The translations under genes were made by a program, and so were the position numbers. Below the pieces are notes generated by a model. It was given only the letters and a program-made list of their open reading frames with translations, was not told the origin of the DNA and ran no database searches. From assembly GCA_905178155.1 (NCBI GenBank), contig CAJINV010000001.1, positions 3,153,675 to 3,217,674 of the forward strand: a DNA stretch of 64,000 bases, written 5' to 3'. The DNA is from Amoebophrya sp. A120. Its lineage: Eukaryota; Sar; Dinophyceae; Syndiniales; Amoebophryaceae. This document shows, piece by piece, positions 10,733-20,633 of this stretch. The number at the start of each line of letters is the position of its first letter. Within the stretch, counting starts at the first letter, position 1.

Positions 10733-13381
10733 CTATATCCCGACATGAAATTTCGGTGCCTTGACTCCGTACGGCCATGCTTCCTTCGTCGGGTTGTCCC
10801 AGTGTGGGTCGCACATGGTCATGTTTTTCTTCACAAACTCGATTTTTTCCCGCCAACTCTGCCCCCCGTAGATCCAGTCGCCGATGTACTCCTCCCGCCA
10901 GGAGTGCCAGGGCTGGTGCAGCGAAAAGCAGAGCTCCTCGTCGACGGGGAGGTAGATTTGGTACGCCTGCTGTATCCGGTCCCGGACGAGGCTGTTTTCC
11001 ACAAACACAGCGTCCATGCCGTTCATCATGATCAAACTGTGCGTTGGCCGCAGCAAATCCACAAACGCCTGCAGACTCGCGCCGATGAAGTGTGGGTGGT
11101 TTTTTCGTAGCGCCAGCTCCCGGAACCGCCGGAGGTTGGTGGCGGAGAGGCTGGCCGCGTCCTTTTCGGTCGTCGACGCGTCTTTGGTCGCGTTCAAGGC
11201 TGCGGCGATGCGAATCTGCTCGAGGGTGATGGAGGTTGCGTCTTCGTTATTTTCCAGATGTTCCATCGCTTTTTCCAACATGTCCTCGGTTTTGACCAGT
11301 GTTTTCTTCAGCTTCTCCGCCTCACTCGCTGCGTGAGACTCGATGGTCTTTTCCGCCCGCGGCGCGTATTTCGACCAGAAGCGGATGGGCGGGGGAAAGA
11401 CGCCCTGTATTTCGAGCACGTAAATCATCACCTTGGTGTTCGTTTTTCGCGCTTTCCTCTCGACTTTCTCCGCGATTTCGTAGTCCCAGGAATCAATGTC
11501 GATCTTCACGATCTCGATGATGTTGGGTTCTTGCGGATTCTTGATGGTCTTGTCTACCTGGTTTTGCACTTTTTTTGCATTTACTTCTTGTTCATCCGGT
11601 GCACTTCCAGTTGAAGAGGATGATGAGGATGCTACTGACGCTGATGTCGCCGATGGTTCTTCCCCACCAGTCGCTGCGAAATACCCCGTTTCGTCCATTT
11701 GCTGGTCGATACTCTCCGGAGTCACCCCCGCAACCACCACGTCAACAAAGTCCCCGGCGTTTTCCACGCAAGCAGCAGCGTCCACCGGATCTAGCTCGTA
11801 CCCATACCCCTTCATTTTCGGAAAAGCCTTCCCCTTTGACAAAGACGTCACGTCCGCATCCTTGCCCTTGTCGAAGAACTCCCACAGCGGGTCTTCGTCG
11901 TCACACCGCCCGCAGCCGAAATTGAGAAATCGCCCGTTCTTTAAGTGATCCGGCACCCCGATTTCACGTAATCGTTTCAACGAGCGGTGGTGGTGTTTTC
12001 GCCGGATTTCTTCAATCTCCTTGATCTTCCCGGACTTGTCGTCGATGTCCTTGTCAACGAAGCTCGGACAGAAACGCACCGAGTCTCGGGTGACGCGCGC
12101 TGGCGGATACTGCTTGATGGTCAGACCAGATTCTTTTGACTCCGCCCACACCGCGGTCGGGATTGACTTGAGATGTTGCCGCTGCTTTTTCCGGGCGGGA
12201 GTTTCTAATTTCACTCGCTGGGGCGAAAACCAGGACTTTCTGTCCCAGAGAGCGACAGAAGTTTGCAGCAGCTCCTGTTCGGCATCATAGGGATGACTCT
12301 GTTGACTTTCGCTCATTTTTCCGGCGGAAGGTAGAGCTACAGAAGCGGCAGCAGCAGTGTGAGCATCCATGATCAAGTTCTTGTCCACAGAACCAGATGC
12401 TAATGTTGACACTGTCGCATTATCTCCTCCAGCAACTACACCCCGTGCCCGCAATATTTGTTGTTCCAACGCGGCCAGCGCGGCTCTGTAATCCTTCCAC
12501 TTTCGTAAATACGAAGCGTCGCGCAGGTAGTTGAGGAAGTACTTGTGTCTTTGCGTTGCGTTCCAGCTGTCCAAGTCTTGCGACGCCGTGAAGTCGAGCC
12601 AGCGGAAAAACAGGTCGCGCTTCACCTGTCCGGCGTTCTGTAACGAGCAGACCCCCCGGACCTCGTCCTCCATGTTCTTGCCGAAAAACTTGATCATATC
12701 GTTGAACACGTACGTGATCCGTGCCCGGGCGCCGACGATCGCTTTATCGAACCCGGTCGCATTCCGGTGCGGCCCGCGCATGCACGCGGCGAGCGGGTTC
12801 GGCTCGGCGCCTCGCTCCTGCATGACGGCCCGGTGCTCTGGCGTTTCTGACAAAAACGCGTCCGTCTGCATCAGGTCAGAAGAGAAGCCGAAAGCGGCAA
12901 GACGAGATGAACTTTTGTTTTTCTCTACTTCATGCAAGGAGATTTTCGCCAGATCCACTTGCCGGAGCTGTGCCGGCAAGTCAGCATTGTCCCACCTCGC
13001 ATTTTCCCTGTTTACCTTAACCTGCTCGGTTTTCGTGATGTTTTTCATTTGTGGTGCCCCGTGGTGGCAAATTTTGCGCAGCCGGTCCCACTGCCACACC
13101 TCGCAGCTCCGTTCCAACAAACAGTCCTGCTCGCATTCCGCGCCTGATTTCACGTCGTTCACGGGCATTTTCCACCGCGTAATCTCGCTCGACTCGTCTA
13201 CACACCAAAACCCGTCGAGATGAACCATCACGCCGGCATGCGTGCTCCAGCGGTCCTTGATGATGGCTGGGTCTTTCATTTTGAAAAAAGACTTCGACAT
13301 GTAGGAGAAGGCCATGGCTCGCCGGATCCCGGACCAGAGAAAATCCCACAGGGAGGAAAGCAACAGGAATGGAACTCTCAT
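10733..13381 (-). CDS. Membrane-anchored FkbM-like methyltransferase with N-terminal Cys module
   Basis: Single exon, 882 codons, starting at ATG 13381. The N-terminus (MRVPFLLLSSLWDFLWSG) is a signal peptide or signal anchor. Near residues 55-110 a Cys-containing segment (FWCVDESSE, then CEQDCLLERSCEVWQW and KICHHG) resembles a PAN/apple-type module. Around residue 500 there is a class I SAM-binding pattern: FLNFGCGRCDDEDP, then GYGYELDP as the acidic second-strand residue region. VKIDIDSWDYEIAEKV near residue 640 resembles the FkbM-family signature, and MNGMDAVFVENSLV follows near 780. Linkers are S/A-rich. The likely role is methylation of a glycan or small molecule in the secretory pathway, inferred from fold hints and the N-terminal anchor. 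Substrate unknown. Confidence 0.72.
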   Translation of the reverse strand: MRVPFLLLSSLWDFLWSGIRRAMAFSYMSKSFFKMKDPAIIKDRWSTHAGVMVHLDGFWCVDESSEITRWKMPVNDVKSGAECEQDCLLERSCEVWQWDRLRKICHHGAPQMKNITKTEQVKVNRENARWDNADLPAQLRQVDLAKISLHEVEKNKSSSRLAAFGFSSDLMQTDAFLSETPEHRAVMQERGAEPNPLAACMRGPHRNATGFDKAIVGARARITYVFNDMIKFFGKNMEDEVRGVCSLQNAGQVKRDLFFRWLDFTASQDLDSWNATQRHKYFLNYLRDASYLRKWKDYRAALAALEQQILRARGVVAGGDNATVSTLASGSVDKNLIMDAHTAAAASVALPSAGKMSESQQSHPYDAEQELLQTSVALWDRKSWFSPQRVKLETPARKKQRQHLKSIPTAVWAESKESGLTIKQYPPARVTRDSVRFCPSFVDKDIDDKSGKIKEIEEIRRKHHHRSLKRLREIGVPDHLKNGRFLNFGCGRCDDEDPLWEFFDKGKDADVTSLSKGKAFPKMKGYGYELDPVDAAACVENAGDFVDVVVAGVTPESIDQQMDETGYFAATGGEEPSATSASVASSSSSSTGSAPDEQEVNAKKVQNQVDKTIKNPQEPNIIEIVKIDIDSWDYEIAEKVERKARKTNTKVMIYVLEIQGVFPPPIRFWSKYAPRAEKTIESHAASEAEKLKKTLVKTEDMLEKAMEHLENNEDATSITLEQIRIAAALNATKDASTTEKDAASLSATNLRRFRELALRKNHPHFIGASLQAFVDLLRPTHSLIMMNGMDAVFVENSLVRDRIQQAYQIYLPVDEELCFSLHQPWHSWREEYIGDWIYGGQSWREKIEFVKKNMTMCDPHWDNPTKEAWPYGVKAPKFHVGI

Positions 13382-14104
13382 TTTTTTTTTGGAAGAAAAG
13401 AAAAGAACGGCTAGTACAGAAGCTACTCTAGAAACTTCTCAAAATGTAAGCTGCCATAAAACTTCGACTCCACTGAACGAACAAGATTTCTATAAATCTC
13501 TCAAAAAATCCCCAACCCCTACATTACCGCTGCAGAAAAACCAACGCTTCAACTTCGCCGCGGAAGGGCACACAGCCTAAACCGGCTCGGTGCCTCCCCG
13601 TTCTCAGGACTTTTGATTTTGATTCTCAATTGTGCCAATCGTCATTAACTCCGTACATTTTTGGGCAGACAGACAAGTTGTGAAAATTGTCAGTACGCAG
13701 CGGCAATGGAATCTTACACATTAGACGGAGTGGTTATTCATTTTCAGTATTGTAAACGCGAACGAAGTACAATGACCTCGACCGGTAAATTTCGAAAAGA
13801 TAGAATTCGGAACTGTATTCTCAACGTAACCCTAAGCAGTAGTATGTATGATGTGTTTTTGTGGTCGGAAAAAAGGCTTAATGTGAAAAAGGAAAAGCTA
13901 CTTGCTTCTAATTTTTGTATTGAGTTGTATTCGTTTCGACAGATGATGCGAAGAGTGTTTAGTCCTTTCTAGCTTCAAAATGATCAAAAGGATCCAAAAC
14001 GGCAACATGGAAACGGTTTTTTTTTCTTCTGGGTGAAAGTTTATTTTTCATCAGATGCTGGTAGTGGTTTCGGAAGAAATTATTCTTCTCAAAGTACCTC
14101 AGTG
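13382..14104. other. Intergenic, nothing recognised
   Basis: A plus-strand frame of about 100 codons (13661-13972) lacks an upstream ATG and is AT-rich; I do not accept it as a gene. No repeats noted. Confidence 0.5.
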
Positions 14105-17100
14105 TCAGTACAACAACCTGGCTCCCCGTTCGTTTCGCGGTGTTTTTCCCATGAACAGTGGGGGGTCTTTCTTCTCGTTGTAGGCTTCGTAGACTTGCAA
14201 CTGGAAGTCCTCGAAAAGGTCGTTGCATCGCTTTCGCCCCTCATCATCTTTCTCGAATCCGGCTGTGGCGGATGAGCAGGGAATGCCGAAGGACGCAGAG
14301 AGAATCGCGGGGCTCGTTGAGCGCGCGATGGGTTCGCAGTGGATCATGCATCTAGGCGTGTGCTGAATAGTTGTGTGCTGCACACAAGACCTTCTACGCT
14401 GGTATTCCTGCGGCATCACCCTCGATGCGCTTCCAGTTCCATTCCACCTTCTGGTCTGCTGTATCCGCTCGCGACGCATCTCTCGCAGCTTCCTGTTCGC
14501 GAGTCTTACGGCCCGCATCCTGGACTTTGAGAGGGTTCTTTGCATTTTCATCGGTCGTTTGTCATTTTTGGCTAAAAATTCCGCCACCTGCGGGTTTTCT
14601 CGGTCGAACTGCGCGTGTTGCTCGGGAGGAACGGGGACAGAAAAGGGCCGGTCTACTTGCTGTTGAGCGTCATCGCTGGAGAAAGGTGTCTCTCCTGAGG
14701 CTGAGTCAGAATCTTTATCCTCGTCCGCGGCGGCACTGCTAATCTGTTCATCACTCGTCTCGGCCATGTCGCTGCCCGAAGCGTCGTATGGTTCTTCTTC
14801 TTCTTCGCGTGGTGCTCGTAGTTCTGCTGTGTTCCTTACAGACCGTCCGCGGGCAGAGAGTTTCTTTTTCTCTCGACTCCTCCCTGCTCCTGTGGGTGGG
14901 CTGTAAGGAGCAACTACAGAAGTAGTTGGTGCATCAGGAGAACAGCAGCTATCCCACGGCGCGAATAACTCCGGCATTTGTTCTGTTATCAACTCTTGCA
15001 TCGTTTTATCCATGTCCCGCCCACTGCAGCCGCAAACCCGTTTCCGCGCCCGGAACATCTCCAGCGGGGAAGAGGCTACACAGTTCGGAGAGTAACACTT
15101 GGGACCGATGGAAGCCAGTTGCAACACGTCCCGGAAAAACCGGTAGACTAGATGCTGGCAACTGTTGTGCGCCATATGGTAGCAACCGTTGCTTTGTGGG
15201 GCGGTGTCTTTATTACGCTGCTGCTGTTGCTGCTGCGGGTGAGGACTACCGTTTGTTCCTTGTCCTTGGCTCTTGTCATGATTCCCCTGCTGCGCCACCT
15301 GGCGGATGAGATCCGGTAGTCTGTCCATCTCAATTTCTTCTTCACCAAATGAAAGCGCATCGATAGCTGCAGCGGAGGAGATACAACTTGGCATCTCTTG
15401 TGGCAGCTCAGGCTCTTTGAAGTACCCGGCGATCTTTGTTTCCTGCAGAAACCAGGTGAAGAACTTTTTCTTATCGAGTCGCACGCCATCGTACCGCAAA
15501 TTCCGGCTTAAATACGGCGGCAGCCACTCCATCGGCGTGACTTCCTTCGCCTGGGGGTAGTGCAGAAAATCGGTCTCGAAAGCCTCCGCGCGCTGGAGAA
15601 ATTCCTGTTCCTCCTTCTTCTCCATCTCCCTTTGAATCCGGCTCTGTTGCCAGGAAAACCGCGGATCGGCGTTTTTCTTCACGGTGGTGTCCTTCCTACA
15701 GCCGTGCGGTGGCGACCTCGTGACGACCACCTCGCCAGAAGCGAGCTTCTCGATTCTGACACTAATGATCTCTTCTTCAATCTGCTCAAAATCCTCGATG
15801 CTACGGGGGAGGGTCGTGTTCAAATCATCGTTGAATTGTTCTTCGTTTTGCTCCAACGGTTCTTTTTCGTTCTTACTCTCCTTCAACTTCGCCTCCGTCA
15901 TTTTTGTGCTGAACGCCTTAGGCGGTGCCGGAGCTCCTGCGAGCTCCCGATGCTCCGGAATCGGCTCTACCGGCGGCGGGGAGGCAGATTCAAAAGTAGC
16001 TTCGTCACTCCCCATCGCAGCAGCACCTGATTGCGCCTGCCCAAGCAGGATCGAGTTGGATCGGCTGCGACAATTGTAGTCCGTGCTGGTTGCCACAGTC
16101 GAGCAGGTCGAGTTGGACCGAATGCGCAGGTCCCGCAGCTTCTCTGAAATTTCTTCGGTGGTAACCAAGACCGCGTCCTCTCCGTCCAACAAACCATTGT
16201 CCGATTCGTCGGTGCCTGGTTCCTGTAGCAGCTCTTCGGAACGTGCGACAGGAACAGCGGGGAGAGTTGTTGCACTTGTTACGCCAGTTGTTGCATCTCC
16301 ATGTTCATGTTCCTCTTTCCCAGCACCAGTAGCAGAAATGGAGGCGGAACAAGCAGGCTGAACACTCTCCGTCTGTAGTTCATCTCGCAGTGAACCACCC
16401 TCCTCCTGCCTTTTCTCCTCCAACATCTTGGCGACGTCTGCCTGGCTCAGCAAATAACGCGACTCCCCGACCATAGGGTCCTTCATTTCCACGTCTTCCC
16501 TTTCTTGCGTGAAGACCGGGGAGAAAATCCCCGTGGATGTGCGAAACTGCAGGATCAAGGCCCAGTGAAAAAGTTTCGATTTGTCCTGTGCGGACACCAA
16601 CATGTTTCCCAACCCGGATAGTTGTATCGGCGAGGCGATGATTTTCGCGCTGGTTAGCAAACCCGTGTCTACTAACTCACCCAACTCCTTCGTCGACATG
16701 GGAAACTGCAGATTGTGCTTCGTCGCATTGGACTGCGGCTGGCTCCCGCTGGTGGCCTTCGTTGCCCGGATGAGAGAACTCTGGTTCGGATCATCTTCGG
16801 GGTAGTTGTTAAAAGAAGTGTTGACGCCGGAAATGTTTCGGCAAGTGGCGTTCAGTCGTTCGCAGAAGGATGCAGTGCATGATGCTGGTGCACCGGTGGC
16901 ATTTGCATTCGCATTGTAATCAACAGCATTACTCGCGCCACTCGCTGCGGCACCACCGGCGGTCGCTCCAATCAAGCCTGCATCCTCAGCCAGCTCGACG
17001 ACCGCATCAGCCGCGCCGCCGATGAAGCTGAGATTAGTTCTGGGTGTGATGATTGGGACGTGATTTTGCCGACTTGCATGTGCATTGCCAGGAGCAACGA

Positions 17101-18241
17101 CACCACCGTCAGTCACCGGTCTGCTCCCCGGTCTGTTCGTTCCGAGCGCTGCGAAGTAGTCGTCAACCACGTCGAAGCGTTGTGCGAAATCATGTTCTGC
17201 CCTCACTTCCGGCGGCTCGTCCCCCAACACATGATCTTCGTAAGCACCACCCGTAGAAGTTCCTCCCATGGCGATCCACGATTCGCGTGCATCCCGCAAA
17301 TAGGCCTGCACCTCTGCATCCGTCTTCGGAATCCCGTTCTCCAGACTCTTCTTCAATATGACCCGGTATTCATGTAATCTTTGTTGCGGACACCGCCTCA
17401 GCCGCTGCTCCGCCCGCCGGGCCAGGCGCAAGCTGTTCGCCAGTAGTTGAGGGTCATCTACTTGCTGCGCTAGCTCGGCAGCTACAATGTTGTCCAGAAT
17501 CGTGTCAAAGTCGTCGTCTGTTGGACCGTTATTTGCAGGACCACTCTGCCGGTTCTCCATGGTGCGGGACGCGAGGAGGGACTTGTGGTGCAGTCGCTTC
17601 ACACGCCCGTTAATTCCGCAGGTGAACAATAACACCAAATCCTCATGCAATCTCAGAAACATCTCGGCCGTCTGGGTCATAATGCTGTTGCCCGGAGTCG
17701 GGTTTTGATTGTTGTGCTGGTCCTGGTTGTGGTTCGACGAGTTATAATTTGTGGGCCTAGCCCTAGGTGAAATCAGTTGCTCATTATTTGCGTTCATCAG
17801 CAAATCTCCAGCTCCACTTCCCAGTGCCCCGTTGCTGCCACTTGCGCTTCCCCCTGCAGCTCCTTCGTTCGACGTTGTCGTTGTTATACTTTTACCACCA
17901 GAAGGAGCCATGCTAGTATCCATGTCCTTGTCTAACCCAGCAGGTCCTCCTGCTCCGAAGGTCGGATTATGGTGAAGCAGCAGCGCGACGTCGTCATACG
18001 CTCCCAGCTGTGCCAGCACCTCCGGCGAGTACAACTCTCTGCTTTTGAATCTGCTCATGGTCTTCGCTGAGTGCGGAGGTACCACGGCTCGATGGTGTCG
18101 TGGTGCGAACTTGCTCCTCAGCGGGCCGTTGCTTGTTGTACCACCTAATGTCCTCCGGGTGGAAAGCGTAACTGCATCGCTCTCCTGACTGCTGAACAGG
18201 AGGCCCGCGAGCAGCACGCTGTGAAAGAAAAAGCGGCACAT
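14105..18241 (-). CDS. Large secreted protein with a possible LRAT/NlpC-P60-like core
   Basis: Single exon, 1378 codons, ATG at 18241. Residues 1-24 (MCRFFFHSVLLAGLLFSSQE) are a signal peptide. Long disordered stretches rich in N, G, S, E and Q surround two better-ordered blocks. One is KLFHWALILQFRTSTGIFSP near residue 560. The other, near residue 1040-1120, contains HMAHNSCQHLVYRFFRDVLQ and a Cys-rich stretch (PKCYSPNC, RKRVCGCSGRD). A His followed far downstream by N-x-C-x-H is the order seen in LRAT-type NlpC/P60 thiol enzymes (HWA and NCEHF), so a papain-like fold is possible but unproven. The C-terminal ~250 residues are basic. No introns. I do not assign a function. Confidence 0.7.
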   Translation of the reverse strand: MCRFFFHSVLLAGLLFSSQESDAVTLSTRRTLGGTTSNGPLRSKFAPRHHRAVVPPHSAKTMSRFKSRELYSPEVLAQLGAYDDVALLLHHNPTFGAGGPAGLDKDMDTSMAPSGGKSITTTTSNEGAAGGSASGSNGALGSGAGDLLMNANNEQLISPRARPTNYNSSNHNQDQHNNQNPTPGNSIMTQTAEMFLRLHEDLVLLFTCGINGRVKRLHHKSLLASRTMENRQSGPANNGPTDDDFDTILDNIVAAELAQQVDDPQLLANSLRLARRAEQRLRRCPQQRLHEYRVILKKSLENGIPKTDAEVQAYLRDARESWIAMGGTSTGGAYEDHVLGDEPPEVRAEHDFAQRFDVVDDYFAALGTNRPGSRPVTDGGVVAPGNAHASRQNHVPIITPRTNLSFIGGAADAVVELAEDAGLIGATAGGAAASGASNAVDYNANANATGAPASCTASFCERLNATCRNISGVNTSFNNYPEDDPNQSSLIRATKATSGSQPQSNATKHNLQFPMSTKELGELVDTGLLTSAKIIASPIQLSGLGNMLVSAQDKSKLFHWALILQFRTSTGIFSPVFTQEREDVEMKDPMVGESRYLLSQADVAKMLEEKRQEEGGSLRDELQTESVQPACSASISATGAGKEEHEHGDATTGVTSATTLPAVPVARSEELLQEPGTDESDNGLLDGEDAVLVTTEEISEKLRDLRIRSNSTCSTVATSTDYNCRSRSNSILLGQAQSGAAAMGSDEATFESASPPPVEPIPEHRELAGAPAPPKAFSTKMTEAKLKESKNEKEPLEQNEEQFNDDLNTTLPRSIEDFEQIEEEIISVRIEKLASGEVVVTRSPPHGCRKDTTVKKNADPRFSWQQSRIQREMEKKEEQEFLQRAEAFETDFLHYPQAKEVTPMEWLPPYLSRNLRYDGVRLDKKKFFTWFLQETKIAGYFKEPELPQEMPSCISSAAAIDALSFGEEEIEMDRLPDLIRQVAQQGNHDKSQGQGTNGSPHPQQQQQQRNKDTAPQSNGCYHMAHNSCQHLVYRFFRDVLQLASIGPKCYSPNCVASSPLEMFRARKRVCGCSGRDMDKTMQELITEQMPELFAPWDSCCSPDAPTTSVVAPYSPPTGAGRSREKKKLSARGRSVRNTAELRAPREEEEEPYDASGSDMAETSDEQISSAAADEDKDSDSASGETPFSSDDAQQQVDRPFSVPVPPEQHAQFDRENPQVAEFLAKNDKRPMKMQRTLSKSRMRAVRLANRKLREMRRERIQQTRRWNGTGSASRVMPQEYQRRRSCVQHTTIQHTPRCMIHCEPIARSTSPAILSASFGIPCSSATAGFEKDDEGRKRCNDLFEDFQLQVYEAYNEKKDPPLFMGKTPRNERGARLLY

Positions 18242-18711
18242 ATTTCTGTCGCGCCGAGCGGCTCCTTGTTGGATGATCGTAGCAAATTTTCAAATAGAAT
18301 TCAGCTTGCAATATGAATGGCTTGTTCGGTCATGTCGGCGCATTCTATTGTATAAATCTGCTTTAAGTCATGCTCTTGAGTAACGAATGCTACATCAGAA
18401 GTCAACGATGCTGCAAGCACACTCGCGAAGGCTGGTTGGTATAATCGCTGTCGGAGGGTCCGTCGAGACAGATGTGATGATCAAAAAGGAAATGGAAAAC
18501 GAGAATCTTCAAAAGTCGAAAGAGGGAGAAACAAGTAGAAGCAAAACAATGCAAAAAATAATCAAAGAACTTTCACCGTGAGAAGATCAGATTCTTGATC
18601 TAGTGGAATCTCTATGTATCTGAATCGGACCGCTGCGAGCTGCGACGAAAAGAAATAAAGGGTCTTCAACAAAGCAAGATCTTCTTCAGAACATCACGGA
18701 ATCGCTTTTCA
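18242..18711. other. Intergenic, nothing recognised
   Basis: Upstream region of the large secreted-protein gene. A short plus-strand K/E-rich frame (18387-18581) has no support. Confidence 0.5.
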
Positions 18712-18925
18712 CTAAGATTCCAGGCGGCACTTTCCGGTAGAACTCTGCATTTTCTTTTTGTCGTAGGTCGCGGAAACTTTACGGAGCTCCATCCATGCCT
18801 GCAGGAGAAACGCGGTTAAGTCTCTGAGATCACTGAAACGCGGTTTGTTCTCACCAGGGGAAATGTCGTTTTTACTAGCCGGGCGGCCTTGAACTTACTT
18901 TGTATACAGTTGCGAGGAGATTCAT
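18712..18925 (-). CDS. Putative two-exon micro-gene (37 residues)
   Basis: Exon 1 (18925-18899) reads MNLLATVYK and ends at a strong AAA|GTAAGT donor. Exon 2 (18798-18712) follows a TTTCTCCTGCAG acceptor and reads AWMELRKVSATYDKKKMQSS then TGKCRLES and TAG. The phase matches exactly (27 + 87 nt). The combination of a strong donor, a polypyrimidine-type acceptor and matching phase supports a real small protein. It has no recognised family; a short amphipathic N-terminus could suit a membrane subunit. Exon 2 could instead belong to a different transcript. Confidence 0.45.
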
Positions 18926-19479
18926 TTCCTACGTTACGTAGCTAGTAGAGGGCGCCGCTCTACAGTTACGTTATCCACCAGGGAAGAAAGAGAACGTGTC
19001 CATATTGGGTAGCGCATGAAAATTGCGGGTAATTTTCATACAAATTTTGTTGTATACAGATTAAGCTGAAGACTCTTCGTGATCATATTCAAATTCAGAG
19101 GTGGAGTTCAAGTTCAACAACAAATAACTCAGTCGTTACTTGTAGTTTGTTCGTGGTCCACCTCTTTGAAGCCATGGCATGGGAAGATTGAGAGAAGACC
19201 TACGGAGCAGGTAGGCTTCCATGGTGCGGGAAGATTGTTGGTGTCAAAACATTCTACAGGGATGTTGGTGCAGCTGCTGGAGGTTGTACTCAGTCATGCT
19301 ATACCGGGTTCTGTTTTTGTACATAAGTATAAACAAACAAGAACTAGATCTACATAGAGGAAGTCGCGATTGAAAAATTATGTACAATAATGCGCTTTCG
19401 AAAAAAGATACCAAAATTCTGATTTTTTACTTTCGGTATACTAATCTGCTTTTCGCCTCCTCGCCACCATCCTCCATCC
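18926..19479. other. Intergenic, nothing recognised
   Basis: A plus-strand frame of about 90 codons (19079-19357) is present but unsupported. No repeats seen. Confidence 0.5.
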
Positions 19480-20633
19480 TCACGCGTCTGCCCCGCCGGC
19501 GGCGCCTCCGAGCGCTAGAATGCCGCTGAGGGTCAAAAAACCCATGACGACGAACCGTGAGCCCTCGCCCAGCACCTTGACCTTCGCGTTCAAGAGGCCG
19601 CGCAGTGATTCCCACGTGGTTTTCGGTTCCACAGTGACGATGGCGACCTCACCACCGATTTCCGCAATTTGGAACAGCTCTGGCGCGATGGCGGTAATCT
19701 TTCCCAGGCTCTCCACGGTCAGACTCCCGTGAACCGGGATCTCGCGCTCCCTGCCCCGCTGCTTCATCCACGTGCGGATACCTAGCGTTTATTTGGTTTC
19801 AGATTTCTTTTAATTTTCGAAGCATTTCGTGAGGTACTACTACTAGACCGTGGACAGACACAAAGTCAGAGTAATTATGCCTTGTTACATGTATAAAGCG
19901 CATATCGTATTATAGGTGGCTGTATTTGAAAAATACATAAATATGTTCATGTTATTCAGTCGCAAGAGATAGAGATACACAAAAAACTGTTGTACCTTCT
20001 GGCAAATCTGAAAGCAGCACTGGAGACCACGTTTCGTCGAAATCGGTGCTACTTATGTAGCAGGCCGGCTTCATTGTCACGGATTTCTCGTCCACTTTGG
20101 TGATTTTGTGGCTTCCGATGAGAGGGAACCCCGAGACCTGTTTGTTGGTGTGCTTATTTTCGCATTTGTTTTCATTGCACACGGACAAGCTACAACGAGC
20201 TCCTCATGCAATTTACTTTTTTTTTACTTTTTCGATGCAAAACTACACAAAAAAATGCTTTGATAGCAAGACCTGCTAGCTGCATCATTCACAGACTTGT
20301 TCCAACCACAACCAAAAAATATACTCGTATGCTTTTCGCTTCCTCGGGGGAGATGACGGTTCCGAGAAGCGCATTGTTCCCGAAAGTTGTTGTAGCTGAG
20401 GACGAGGATGACCCAGCAGTTTTGGCCACGCCTTTCGCTTCTATGTCCAGTAGTTTTGGCCACGCCTTGACGAGATCCGGTTTGCTCAGCGTCAGAGTGG
20501 AGGATTTGTCAGGGACAAACTCCGCGTAAAGGTGAAGCCCCGTGCAGGAAGGTCGCTGGAAGACGTCGAACATGGAGATCCCCGAATTGTTCCCGATCAG
20601 GAAACCGATCACGGAAACGAGCATAGACAACAT
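19480..20633 (-). CDS. Membrane protein with a possible GIDE (MUL1-like) domain, no RING
   Basis: Three exons. Exon 1 (20633 to about 20325) begins MLSMLVSVIGFLIGNNSGIS, a hydrophobic N-terminal segment. Exon 2 spans about 20189-19996. Exon 3 (19781-19480) follows a GCTAG acceptor and is in phase with exon 2 (LPEG joined to IRTWMKQRG). The exon 1-2 junction is not resolved: GTATAT and TTGTAG sites leave the frame off by one, so a non-canonical junction is likely. The last ~95 residues show the order seen at the end of GIDE domains: an ExxxPVxGxLTV stretch (REREIPVHGSLTV), a TxExL helix (TTWESLRGLL), then a terminal membrane helix (FVVMGFLTLSGILALGG). MUL1/SP1 ubiquitin ligases carry a cytosolic RING after that helix; here the protein ends. 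The family link is a low-confidence inference. Confidence 0.6.

Noticed and set aside
13661-13972. Plus-strand frame of ~100 codons
   Set aside because: Starts without ATG, AT-rich, no homology recognised.
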